Source: Sphingobacteruim zhuxiongii
GTDB taxonomy: Bacteria > Bacteroidota > Bacteroidia > Sphingobacteriales > Sphingobacteriaceae
Assembly (NCBI RefSeq): GCF_009557615.1
Contig: NZ_CP045652.1
Location: 1,364,001-1,428,000 of the forward strand
Length of the DNA: 64,000 nt
Direction: 5' to 3'
Shown here: in pieces, positions 36,363 to 45,334 of the stretch
How the letters are laid out: every line of letters starts with the position of its first letter
Numbering within the stretch: position 1 is the first letter of the stretch
Notes under the pieces: generated by a model
Databases searched by the model: none
What the model was told of the DNA's origin: nothing
The model's input: the letters and a program-made list of their open reading frames with translations, nothing else
Translations under genes and position numbers: made by a program

Positions 36363-37978
36363 GATTTCTTCTTTGCTTTTATTAAGCGCTTTTGGATATA
36401 TTCTTTTGCTTTTTCTGAACTGATCTCTTTAGTCAGTACATTTTCGTAGTACTGAGCGGCTTTTTCCCAGTTGTTTTGGGAATAATAGTAGTCAGCAATT
36501 TCTTTATGTGTTAGCCAAAAATTTGGATTGCTGTCTTCGAATTGCGTTAATACTTCAGCAGACAATGATTTCTTTTGTTTTATCGCTTTTTCCAACAAGG
36601 GTAGCTGCCTTCTAAATATTAGAAAATTAGCAAAAGTATCTGTTTCTAGAAAGGGATCTGCTGGTATTTCAAGACTTTTAACCGCTTGAATCGGTTGATC
36701 ACTTTTAAATATCTCTGCTAAGTTGTATGCCTCAAACGTGCCTAGTTGGTAGGGATTGTTTGAAACCCACATAATTAATTCATCTGGCTTAAATATGACT
36801 GCATGGTGTGCAATTAATTGGTTTAGCGCTTTTTCGTTTCCATAGCCGATATTACGATTGCTCATTCCAGTAACATCTCTTAGAATCGGAGCCAAGTCTT
36901 TAGGTTCATATGTTCTGTTCGACTTTATGGATTCTTTAAGTTTATCTAGGCGGTATTGACTGTGCGAGCTTGAAATATGTGCTTGATTTCTTTTATCTTT
37001 ACTATAGGTTGCTGACTGAAAATGATTGGTACAGAAAAGAATATCATTCTCGACAGTGTATACATCGAAACGCTTTGGACTGATTTCAATATTAACCGCT
37101 TTATTATCTTCGGACGATCCGATTAAGAGTGATTCTGCTACAAATACTTTAAACTCCTTTGCAATATTAATTGCTTCATCTATGTTCTTCGCATGCTGTA
37201 AAATTGTTCTCGCAACAATGGATATAGGTGTTTTCCCACTTAGCGGGATGTGTGATTTCCCCGCATTTAAGCTGATCGTCAATCCTTTTTCATTCATTCC
37301 TGAGACAACACCTACCATTCCTGGCCAAGAAACAGCTGCGAAATTATAGCCCTCCGAGGGTTTGATAAACTCGATAATCTTATTTTCAGCAAAGTCCTCG
37401 TTGATATAGAAGTCGAAATTCCGAGCAATCAATAATTGCCCGTCTGACGTATGCTGATCCCATAGGGCTACGCTTGAACAGCCGACAAGCATCAAATCCT
37501 GCATAGCATGCCCAATATCGTGAGCGCCATGTAGAAGTAAGCTGCGCTCATATTTTGTGCCTATATGCTTCCATTTCTCATTTGCATTTAGCGATAAACC
37601 GAAGATCTCTTGTCGATATGATAGAGGTATTTCCGTCAGGATATCTTTATGGTACCATTTTAGAAATTTAACAAGAAATCGTTGCCTTTTCGGATTGGGG
37701 ATATATTCGGCCATCTTCTTGAAAAATACATCTTCTTGGTTTTGGAACAAGGTCTGCGTTATTTTTCCCTTTTTGTATCCCAGTTCAAAATCATTGCCTT
37801 CAATCCGCAATTGCCAATTTCCATAAGGCGAGCGGTTCAGTTGATCATGTTTGTCAAAGATTACACTCGAACTGTCAAATTGCTCATTAAACCGTGATGT
37901 TTCGTTTTTTAAGCCCTTAATTGAGCCGCAAGAACTAAAGAGGAGGAACACGCAGAAGAGAAACAGGAACCTAGTCAT
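36359..37978 (-). CDS. C45-like acyltransferase/amidohydrolase lipoprotein with TPR tail
   Basis: 539 residues with a lipoprotein signal (FLLFSSCGSIKG; lipidated Cys). The NTN-hydrolase domain (acyl-CoA:6-aminopenicillanate acyltransferase fold) starts at the self-processing Cys in LVGCSSVALWDQ, with LLIARNFDFYINED, WPGMVGVVSGMNEKGLTISLNAG and RTILQHAKNIDEA. The end (~500-530; WEKAAQYYENVLTKE) looks like a TPR motif. It could form or cut an amide or ester link on the pigment or its lipid carrier at the outer membrane. It overlaps the flavoprotein gene by 8 nt. Confidence 0.75.
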   Translation of the reverse strand: MTRFLFLFCVFLLFSSCGSIKGLKNETSRFNEQFDSSSVIFDKHDQLNRSPYGNWQLRIEGNDFELGYKKGKITQTLFQNQEDVFFKKMAEYIPNPKRQRFLVKFLKWYHKDILTEIPLSYRQEIFGLSLNANEKWKHIGTKYERSLLLHGAHDIGHAMQDLMLVGCSSVALWDQHTSDGQLLIARNFDFYINEDFAENKIIEFIKPSEGYNFAAVSWPGMVGVVSGMNEKGLTISLNAGKSHIPLSGKTPISIVARTILQHAKNIDEAINIAKEFKVFVAESLLIGSSEDNKAVNIEISPKRFDVYTVENDILFCTNHFQSATYSKDKRNQAHISSSHSQYRLDKLKESIKSNRTYEPKDLAPILRDVTGMSNRNIGYGNEKALNQLIAHHAVIFKPDELIMWVSNNPYQLGTFEAYNLAEIFKSDQPIQAVKSLEIPADPFLETDTFANFLIFRRQLPLLEKAIKQKKSLSAEVLTQFEDSNPNFWLTHKEIADYYYSQNNWEKAAQYYENVLTKEISSEKAKEYIQKRLIKAKKKS

Positions 37979-39494
37979 GCTGCACAGTCTTTAAGAATTC
38001 GTCGAAGAACCCGTCTCTGCCTAAGATCTCTCCAGCTGCAAGAAAAGCGGAAATGGTAACCCCAAGAATGCCATGCATCCGCACATCTTGACCTGTTAAA
38101 AAAAGATTGCTGACTTTTGTTTTCGGAGAAATCAGACTGCTCAGCGGATCGGAAGCGAGCTTCTCAATACCGTACATACTCCCGCTTGATGTGCCTATAT
38201 AATCTCTGTAGGTTAGTGGAGTAGAAGTGTATATGGATTTAATATTATTTTGTATATCAGGAATATATGTTGAAAGTGTGGCGATCATTTCACTTGCTAC
38301 CTTCGCTTTAAATGTCTCGTATTCTTCCCCTCGGAAATGCGGGTCTTTCACGGTATTGGATGTATCCTTCCAAGCTTTCACATTGGAAAAATCCATATAA
38401 CTAAGCATTGATATGCTACTAGCGTAGGTTTGATTTACTTCCTGCGGACTGCAACTAATCATCATGGATTTGGGCTTTTGCCCTAACCAATTCGACTCAT
38501 AGGAAAAGACATCTTCTGGGCTTTCGAAGTGATAAATGTTATGATTAAAATAGGGGACACTGTTTTCTTTTAGCGTAATGTGTGTAGAAAACGCAGAGGG
38601 CCCTTCTTTAAGCCTTTCTAAGCGCCTAATATAAGGCTTGTTGGTGTTTGTGTGGTCAAAGAGTTTAAAGAGCTTTAGAACGCTTAAATTGGATACAAAC
38701 AGTTCTGCGGTATATTTGTAATCCTTAGTCTCACAGCTTTCGATGGCATTCCCATCAAAATTTAGTTTTTCGACTTCCTGATAAGTATAAAGCTTTGCTC
38801 CATGCTTTCTTAACTGTTTTGTTAATGCTTTGCTGATTTGGCTACCTCCTCGGATACAACGCCAAGCACTCTGAATGTAGGAGTTAATGATTAACGCGTG
38901 CATGTAAAATGGGGAATCAGCATGTAAACCATAAAGGAATCCGTTACCGAGTAGCACCGCCTGTAGCTTTTTGTTCGTCGTTAGGCGAGAAATAACGCTA
39001 ATGCAGCTATCCTTCATAATCTCAGCATCATAGCCATAGCCCTTGTCAAGTTGATACAAGGGAAATTTACTGCAATAATATTTCAGGGTTTCAATATATT
39101 CTTCAATCGCTTCCCGTTCCTCTGGAAACACTTTGCTGAGTTGTTCGATAAAGTTTTCATGATCTTGCGCTTGCGGATATGCCGTTGCATCATCCTTAAA
39201 CCGAATAATATCGAAATGATCTTTGTCTAACTGTTCAAATTGGATATCTGCTAGTATATCTAGGTAACGCCAATATTGGTTAAGATTTTCATTTTTACCT
39301 AAAGAACCGATATAATGTACGCCAGAATCGAAGATCTCTCTATCACGAACGAAGGTTTGTAAGTTTCCCCCATATTGGTTATTTTTCTCCAATATGCAGA
39401 CTTTCTTGCCGGATTTAGCCAGGAGTAGCCCTGTTACTAAGCCCCCGAGTCCGCTTCCCATCACGACAACATCGAAATGTCTAATTTCCTTCAT
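37971..39494 (-). CDS. FAD-dependent oxidoreductase, carotenoid-desaturase/retinol-saturase-like
   Basis: A ~507-residue flavoprotein. The N-terminal dinucleotide motif GSGLGGLVTGLLLAKSGKKV is followed by ILEKNNQYGGNLQTF; the C-terminal FAD contact is NLFLTGQDVRMHGILG. Such CrtI/RetSat relatives introduce or reduce double bonds in polyenes, so it may tune the conjugation of the pigment. The ATG at 39494 (MKEIRHFD) is preferred; ATGs at 39503 and 39527 lie deeper in the upstream gene. It overlaps the MMPL fusion gene end. Confidence 0.83.
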   Translation of the reverse strand: MKEIRHFDVVVMGSGLGGLVTGLLLAKSGKKVCILEKNNQYGGNLQTFVRDREIFDSGVHYIGSLGKNENLNQYWRYLDILADIQFEQLDKDHFDIIRFKDDATAYPQAQDHENFIEQLSKVFPEEREAIEEYIETLKYYCSKFPLYQLDKGYGYDAEIMKDSCISVISRLTTNKKLQAVLLGNGFLYGLHADSPFYMHALIINSYIQSAWRCIRGGSQISKALTKQLRKHGAKLYTYQEVEKLNFDGNAIESCETKDYKYTAELFVSNLSVLKLFKLFDHTNTNKPYIRRLERLKEGPSAFSTHITLKENSVPYFNHNIYHFESPEDVFSYESNWLGQKPKSMMISCSPQEVNQTYASSISMLSYMDFSNVKAWKDTSNTVKDPHFRGEEYETFKAKVASEMIATLSTYIPDIQNNIKSIYTSTPLTYRDYIGTSSGSMYGIEKLASDPLSSLISPKTKVSNLFLTGQDVRMHGILGVTISAFLAAGEILGRDGFFDEFLKTVQHD

Positions 39495-42400
39495 ATCGCT
39501 CATAAATCTGATAATTAGATTCTTCATGTTGAAGCTTGAAACCTGGAAATTTAGCTTGGTATGTACAACAAACCATTACTATTCGTTCAATTTGATCCGG
39601 AATATTCTCTTGAAATTCTGTTAAAGCAGATAGCAAGAGAACCTTCTGGCTTTGCCAAACTTGATCGATTGTTTCGACGTATTGTATGTCAAACTTATTG
39701 ACGATAAAGCTCGCTTTCGCTATAGCTCGATGCTCGGTGTTGATATTGAAGCTGCGTATTTTTCTTCCTGCAAATTGATGTACTAATAGAAAATCAAGCT
39801 GGCCGTAATCTGAAGTGATATGTGCTATTTTCTCCTTCTCTCCGAATTCTTTAAATAGTTTATAATAAATACTATTATGCTTTCTGAAGTCTTTTTTTAC
39901 TTGAGATAGGATATAAGCATCTTTATATCGATAATTCAAGAACAGCTTTTGTTTAAAGTAGTTTTCATCTTCATTTTGGAGTCTAATTGCTTTAAAGGAC
40001 TCGCGAAAATATAACGCAATGTTTTTAGATCGTTGTGCGTAGTTTTCTCCAAAACTCAAATCACTTGGATCGATTGGCTCTCCAACATGGATATCAAATA
40101 TGCCATCATAGATAATGAAATCGCCTTTTGGCAGTGCTTCTGCGTTTCCATGCAGGTAAACGGGGGTGATTGGCATTTGCAGCTCTTCTGACAAGTAGAA
40201 GGCTCCTTTATGGAATCTATGGATTTCTGATGTTCTAGATCGCGTGCCTTCAGGAAAAATGGCGATAGAAAAGGTTTCTCCAATTCTATTTTTCAGTTGA
40301 TCCATTTGTCCTTCGATCCCTGCTGATGTCGATAAAAAGCCTAAAAATCGAACTGCGCGACCAAATACAGGAGAGCGATATACCCAGTCATTGACTAAGA
40401 AAACGATTCTAGAGTAGAGTCTGCCAATGCTCAGGCTATCGAGGAAAGAGCTATGATTCGCAATAATGATACTAGGCTTGTCATTTGATATTCGCTCGCC
40501 ACGGAAGGTACGGTTGCTCTTTTGAAATTTTAGAAATAGAACCGAACGCATATACCAAGACATCCATTTTGAAAACAGAAGTTGCTTGTTCAGTTTTGAC
40601 ATCGGAAGTATCCAGAACAGCCCGCGAATTAAAATTGAAACGAAAATACTAGCAATTGCAAAGTACGCGAATAAGAGTATGCTTTGAACGAGTAATCGTA
40701 AGTTTATTGGCGATAGTCCTTTTTTTATCCTGTTAAAAAACAGGAATTTGAATAGAATAGGGTAAAGTACAAATGTAACCAATACAGCGACGCTAACACC
40801 AATTAATGCAACCGAGGATATGGATTTAAGTGCGGGGTGCTTTGCAAAAATCAACGCTCCAATGGCGAGAATAGTTGTCAGTACAGCAAGGATAATGGAA
40901 GTTCGATAAATTGCCATCTCATCTTTTCCATTAGTATATTGCTTTTGAAGCGCACTGGTCATAAAGATGGTAAAGTCAATTCCATGTCCAAATATGAGGG
41001 TACAGACAATCGTGCTAAAGATATTAAATGGCACCTGTAATACACCCATCAAGCCAGCGGTAATAAAGCCGGTTAATGCAATAGGGATGGAGGCAACGAT
41101 TACAAGTTCGATGCGCTTATAAAATATAAACAAGATTAAGAAGACAGCGATAAAAGAGTAGCTTACCAAACTATTGAAGTCTTTAATCAAATAACCTAAA
41201 TACTGCTCATTCAATGCTTGACGATCAATAAGCAACATAGGTTTATTTGCTATCGTCTTTTCGAAATGGCTGACGAACTGATCTCGATCCTTGGGCCTAA
41301 TAGAAACTAAAGTTGAAAGCAGTAATTGTTCCTTCTTTCCATGCACAAACTCCCGATAAAATTGTTCATTGAAGGTTTTTATTGAATCTAGACTGACGGT
41401 TGAGTAATCGCTAGTTAATCCATCATAGAATGCCTGATGCGTTTTTGGAAGAAAGCCTTTTGCGACACTAGCTTCTTCAATTACGGCTATGGTTGATTGC
41501 GACCTTCCATTTGCCCAGAATTGTTGCCAGCGTTCAATTGCGGCTATTTGTTTTTTGTGGCTTGGGATTAAGCTACTAATCGACTGAACGCTAATAATAG
41601 CATCTTGTTGCTTGAGGTTTGCCAGTAAGTCTTCGTTATTTTGTAAGACTTCTTCCTCGTTTTTCCCATAGTTAACGATAAAAAGACTCTTTAGTACTTC
41701 CTGTCCCTGATTGAGCGCTTTTTCAGCTAAAGCTTGATCCTTTGGAATATAGTTAATTTTTGATAAATCTCCATCAAATCCGACGCGATGATAAGTAAAT
41801 AAGCTAACAATCAACAGTAGTAAGGAGATGGATATTAAGATTTTATTCTTTTCGAAGGGATAGCCTGCTATCCGGTCTATCGTATGCGCGTGCTTAATCT
41901 CTTTACCTTTATACACATGAGGCAGGATAATCAGTGTGAAAATTGCCGTCGCGACAACCGCGATACTCGCAAAAATACCAAGATCAATTAGTGCTTCAGA
42001 CCGAACAAATAATAAGCATAGAAAGGCGATTGCTGTGGTTGAACTACTCATCAATAGCGGCTTGGAGACATCTTTAAAGAGCTCCTTCTGATTTGCATTA
42101 CCCTTCGCATGCGTTAGAAAATGAAGGGCATAATCGATCGTTATACCAATCAATATTGCTGAAATGGATAAAGATATCGCGGAAATCTCTGATCGCACGA
42201 AATACAAGCAGATAATGCCTAATAAACCACCAAATACAGAGGGAATCATAACGATAATCGGCACAAGCCAATTTCTATAGTAGAATATAAGCATGAGCAT
42301 CAACAGTGTCACTGAGATAGCAACGGTCGTTAGAATATCTTGCTTAATTTGTTTAGCATTCGCAACAGCGATAAATGCGGAACCAAAGTAGGAGGTTTCT

Positions 42401-43134
42401 ACTTGCGCATATTGCGTATTTAGCTTGGATTGAATCTCCCGTAGCTTTTCAACAAAGACTTCATTGTTCTTTGTTTCTGCCCCTCCAAATTTGGGGTTGA
42501 TAAAAAGAAATAACTTGGTCTTGTCTTTAGAAAATAGAAAACCCTCGTCAAAAACATAGTTAGTGCCGCCTTGAAACTGATGCAATTTGTTTAGCGCCAA
42601 GAATGATAGCTGCAAAGGATCATGAACAATAACATCTTTCATAAAAGCGCCACCAGTCCCCATTAATGCTTCATAATTTCGACTTACTTGCTGCTCAATA
42701 CTATCTCTCTCTATTTTTTTCTCGATGACTTGATAATCCGCGTCGTTTAAATAAATCGGAAGATGCTGGAAGATAAATTGAAATGACCGATTAAAAAGAT
42801 CTTCGTCGAGTACTCCTTGAATATCATGGTAATATGGCTGTAGATGAACTACCGTATCTAAAAATGATTGAGCAGCCTCTCGTAAGTCGTCTTCATTGGC
42901 CTTGTCATTCTTACTAAAAATAACGGCTATTTTATCCGTGAAAGACATCTGCTGTACGATACTTGAAGCAGTAGCTGTCGAATCATCAATTGGAATAACT
43001 TTATTGATATCCTCATTGAATTTGATCTGTTTGATCACAAAAGCAGAAGCGATGAGAAACAGGAATGCAATGAGTAAAGCGATCTTAGGATGCTTATGAA
43101 TCAGCTTATAAATGTGGAAGAAACTATTCGACAT
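39481..43134 (-). CDS. MMPL/RND transporter fused to PlsC acyltransferase and a methyltransferase-like tail
   Basis: 1217 residues in three parts. Residues ~1-860 are an MMPL/RND-type exporter with two sets of helices (first TM ~16-36; SSD-like blocks ISISAILIGITIDYALHF and LIFGHGIDFTIFM). Residues ~885-1045 are a PlsC/AGPAT acyltransferase with the NHSSFLD motif (893-899) and FPEGTRSR (960-967). Residues ~1050-1217 resemble a degenerate Rossmann/SAM domain (AHITSDYGQLDFLLVHQFAGRKI, QKVLLLSALTEF), with the Gly-rich loop worn down. It likely moves or acylates the aryl-polyene lipid at the inner membrane. It overlaps the DUF2062 gene by 11 nt. Confidence 0.85.
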   Translation of the reverse strand: MSNSFFHIYKLIHKHPKIALLIAFLFLIASAFVIKQIKFNEDINKVIPIDDSTATASSIVQQMSFTDKIAVIFSKNDKANEDDLREAAQSFLDTVVHLQPYYHDIQGVLDEDLFNRSFQFIFQHLPIYLNDADYQVIEKKIERDSIEQQVSRNYEALMGTGGAFMKDVIVHDPLQLSFLALNKLHQFQGGTNYVFDEGFLFSKDKTKLFLFINPKFGGAETKNNEVFVEKLREIQSKLNTQYAQVETSYFGSAFIAVANAKQIKQDILTTVAISVTLLMLMLIFYYRNWLVPIIVMIPSVFGGLLGIICLYFVRSEISAISLSISAILIGITIDYALHFLTHAKGNANQKELFKDVSKPLLMSSSTTAIAFLCLLFVRSEALIDLGIFASIAVVATAIFTLIILPHVYKGKEIKHAHTIDRIAGYPFEKNKILISISLLLLIVSLFTYHRVGFDGDLSKINYIPKDQALAEKALNQGQEVLKSLFIVNYGKNEEEVLQNNEDLLANLKQQDAIISVQSISSLIPSHKKQIAAIERWQQFWANGRSQSTIAVIEEASVAKGFLPKTHQAFYDGLTSDYSTVSLDSIKTFNEQFYREFVHGKKEQLLLSTLVSIRPKDRDQFVSHFEKTIANKPMLLIDRQALNEQYLGYLIKDFNSLVSYSFIAVFLILFIFYKRIELVIVASIPIALTGFITAGLMGVLQVPFNIFSTIVCTLIFGHGIDFTIFMTSALQKQYTNGKDEMAIYRTSIILAVLTTILAIGALIFAKHPALKSISSVALIGVSVAVLVTFVLYPILFKFLFFNRIKKGLSPINLRLLVQSILLFAYFAIASIFVSILIRGLFWILPMSKLNKQLLFSKWMSWYMRSVLFLKFQKSNRTFRGERISNDKPSIIIANHSSFLDSLSIGRLYSRIVFLVNDWVYRSPVFGRAVRFLGFLSTSAGIEGQMDQLKNRIGETFSIAIFPEGTRSRTSEIHRFHKGAFYLSEELQMPITPVYLHGNAEALPKGDFIIYDGIFDIHVGEPIDPSDLSFGENYAQRSKNIALYFRESFKAIRLQNEDENYFKQKLFLNYRYKDAYILSQVKKDFRKHNSIYYKLFKEFGEKEKIAHITSDYGQLDFLLVHQFAGRKIRSFNINTEHRAIAKASFIVNKFDIQYVETIDQVWQSQKVLLLSALTEFQENIPDQIERIVMVCCTYQAKFPGFKLQHEESNYQIYERYEGN

Positions 43135-43483
43135 GCTTTTTCGCTTTTCGGCTGGAAGATTTCAAAATAATGTAGAAGACCAAACCAATGCTTACAGATG
43201 CAAAAATAGCTAAAAGAAAACTGCCTAGCACATATTGCAGTAGATGAATTTTGATTGATTCTGTATTAAAATGGTCGAAATCAATAAGAATGGGCTGTTC
43301 CGATGGAACAAGAAAGCTTCCGATATGCAAAGCAACAAAGACAATGATTGGAATGAACGGAGGAATGCTAATATTGGATCCTAGAAACGCTAGTGCTTTA
43401 TTCCAACGCAAGGCGACGGCAATACTGATGCATAGAAAGGTTTGGAATCCCCAAGCGGGAATAATTCCTATAAAAACCCCCAT
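43124..43483 (-). CDS. DUF2062 membrane protein, probably the C-terminal half of the GT2 protein
   Basis: 119 residues from the first ATG. DUF2062 is recognised by AMGVFIGIIPAWGFQTFLC and NISIPPFIPIIVFVALHIG, with about three helices. The coding frame continues 30 codons upstream of this ATG (to a TAG at 43574-43576) and reads KKSFNKFLKEDILQTGDSD, plausible protein with no start codon. It overlaps the GT2 end in the -1 frame across a run of ten A. I infer that the true product may be a GT2-DUF2062 fusion made by slippage, or that the run carries a sequencing indel. Confidence 0.7.
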   Translation of the reverse strand: MGVFIGIIPAWGFQTFLCISIAVALRWNKALAFLGSNISIPPFIPIIVFVALHIGSFLVPSEQPILIDFDHFNTESIKIHLLQYVLGSFLLAIFASVSIGLVFYIILKSSSRKAKKHVE

Positions 43484-43539
43484 TGCGAGTGATAAAGCTT
43501 TGATTTCATCGCTATCGCCCGTTTGCAGGATATCTTCTT

Positions 43540-44298
43540 TTAGGAATTTGTTAAAGCTTTTTTTTTTAGCTTTCTAAAGAAATTACGTGGCTTGATATAA
43601 AGTAGGGTGACAATGACTAAAAGCGTATTCAGTATCGAGATTCGCGTAAAGTCTTGGAAAGGTCGGAAATGAGAGACCCGTTCTTTTGGGTCATATAAAA
43701 CCTTGACAGGGATGTTTTTAACGGTTATATCGTTCCAAGCTGTCCGTACTATGATTTCTATTTCGAATTCGAACTTATTGGTGTAGAGTTTCTTAGGAAG
43801 ATGTTTTAACGGATACAGACGGTATCCAGATTGAGTGTCTTCTAATCGAATACCTGTTTCGAACCAAAACCAAAAGTTTGAAAAGCGATTTCCAAAGCTG
43901 CTTTTCCCTGGAATACCTGCTTGTTCCATATCGCGGTTTCCAATGAGTAAAACTGGCTCGCTATGCTTTTTGAGTTCTGCTAAGATGACGGGGATATCAT
44001 CTGGGTAATGTTGACCATCAGAATCAATACTGATAGCATAGTCAAATCCATCGATTAAGGCTTGTTTAAAGCCTGCCTGAAGAGCTTTTCCTTTACCAAG
44101 ATTTTCCGGCTGTTGAATAATCTGAATCTCGCTATAAGAAGCCAAGATTGATGAAGTTTCATCGGTGCTTCCATCATTTACGACATATACATCAGGGAGA
44201 AAATTCAAAACCCCATCAATGACCCTTTTCAATGTTTTCGCATTGTTGTAGGTCGGGATGATGACACATACTCGATATATTAAGTCCGTATTCTCCAA
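43540..44298 (-). CDS. Family 2 glycosyltransferase (polyprenyl-phosphate-sugar synthase-like)
   Basis: 252 residues. VIIPTYNNAKTLKRVIDGVL opens the nucleotide-sugar fold, with YVVNDGSTDETSSI, NLGKGKALQAGF, ISIDSDGQHYPDDIP (DxD) and EDTQSGYRLYPL. A hydrophobic helix (~222-238) and a basic tail follow. It may add a sugar to the pigment lipid. The last codons cross ten consecutive A (minus strand; plus-strand T run 43558-43567), and the -1 frame leads directly into DUF2062. Confidence 0.9.
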   Translation of the reverse strand: MENTDLIYRVCVIIPTYNNAKTLKRVIDGVLNFLPDVYVVNDGSTDETSSILASYSEIQIIQQPENLGKGKALQAGFKQALIDGFDYAISIDSDGQHYPDDIPVILAELKKHSEPVLLIGNRDMEQAGIPGKSSFGNRFSNFWFWFETGIRLEDTQSGYRLYPLKHLPKKLYTNKFEFEIEIIVRTAWNDITVKNIPVKVLYDPKERVSHFRPFQDFTRISILNTLLVIVTLLYIKPRNFFRKLKKKALTNS

Positions 44299-44303
44299 TA
44301 TTG

Positions 44304-44681
44304 TTAAGCGCTAAGCAAAGCTGAAATTTTGAAAGCTAAGGTGTCTCCGAATTGTGCATGCCCCGTAATCTTAAATACAGTAGGTGTTTCACTTTTAATC
44401 TGAAAATCAATATGTATTTCAGGATCGGTAAAAGGGTTTATAAGCGCCGTAAATTTGATGTTTTTGCAAGATTTAATCGTTAAAGATTTCTGTGTCGCTT
44501 CTTCAGCCAATTCCTTACATATTTGCAACATGCAGACCCCTGGAGTTACTGGATTTTCGGGGAAATGTCCTTGAAAAATAGGATGCTCAGCGTTCAATTT
44601 AATATGTGCTTGCACATGTTCGCTTGAAATATTACTGGGTAATAAGCTATAAAAATCAGGGATCAGCATAGAATTCATCAT
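44304..44681 (-). CDS. FabZ-like hotdog dehydratase
   Basis: 125 residues with a FabZ-type hotdog core: HPIFQGHFPENPVTPGVCML holds the conserved catalytic His. The Glu that usually follows the GVL-type strand is Gln here (CMLQICKEL), which would weaken the classical FabZ mechanism. In aryl-polyene synthesis two hotdog dehydratases act on the chain; this could be the second (ApeI-like) subunit or a partner for the protein at 50831. It is adjacent to the GT2 gene (5 nt). Confidence 0.82.
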   Translation of the reverse strand: MMNSMLIPDFYSLLPSNISSEHVQAHIKLNAEHPIFQGHFPENPVTPGVCMLQICKELAEEATQKSLTIKSCKNIKFTALINPFTDPEIHIDFQIKSETPTVFKITGHAQFGDTLAFKISALLSA

Positions 44682-44701
44682 TATTCAGCTAAGCAACAAA
44701 A

Positions 44702-45334
44702 TTACAATTTAAACTCACTATCACTAATATTGCTATTGAATTTCTTGTTTTTCAACTTATATAGCGTATAATCGTTGGATTTTTCCACAATCTTGATTGA
44801 AGAGATGGTATGCTCGTTGTTCTTGAATGTCAATTCAACTTGCTTTATAAACTTTGCTAAATCTTTATTCTTAGGCGTTAATGTCGCAGATATTGTTGAG
44901 GACTCTTTAAAATAGGCGATATTGAAATTCGCTTCATCAAATACGTTCCCCATATTCGTTTCTGTCATTAAGCGTTGTAGCTGACGGAATCGACGGTTTT
45001 TGTTCAAATCAATAGTTGATTTTTTCCCTTTATCGTCTTTCATCAATAGTTTATCTTGATCAAACAACATGGCATTTTGCTGAGGGGCATGATAACGCCA
45101 AAGGAGTTTTTTGCCTTTTAGTCTAAATATGCCTGTCGAGTTAACCGGATTTTTTAAAACGGAGACATATCGAGTTGCATCAAAGTCAGCAGAAATACTC
45201 GTTATTTTCTTTGATTGCTGCTCAACCTTGCTTTTAAAAGCAGCGGCTTCCACGTTATTCATCTTGGTTTGCCCAATCGCTGTTACGCTCAGCAGACAAA
45301 ATATCAGTATTATTAATCTTGATAACTTATCCAT
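44702..45334 (-). CDS. LolA-like outer-membrane lipoprotein carrier
   Basis: 210 residues with a signal peptide (IILIFCLLSVTAIGQ). The LolA half-barrel is recognised by ISADFDATRYVSVLKNPVNSTG, FRLKGKKLLWRYHAPQQN and the short beta runs to FNSNISDSEFKL. Dedicated LolA homologues accompany aryl-polyene clusters and probably carry the lipid-linked pigment through the periplasm. Overlaps the deacetylase gene by 8 nt. Confidence 0.86.
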   Translation of the reverse strand: MDKLSRLIILIFCLLSVTAIGQTKMNNVEAAAFKSKVEQQSKKITSISADFDATRYVSVLKNPVNSTGIFRLKGKKLLWRYHAPQQNAMLFDQDKLLMKDDKGKKSTIDLNKNRRFRQLQRLMTETNMGNVFDEANFNIAYFKESSTISATLTPKNKDLAKFIKQVELTFKNNEHTISSIKIVEKSNDYTLYKLKNKKFNSNISDSEFKL

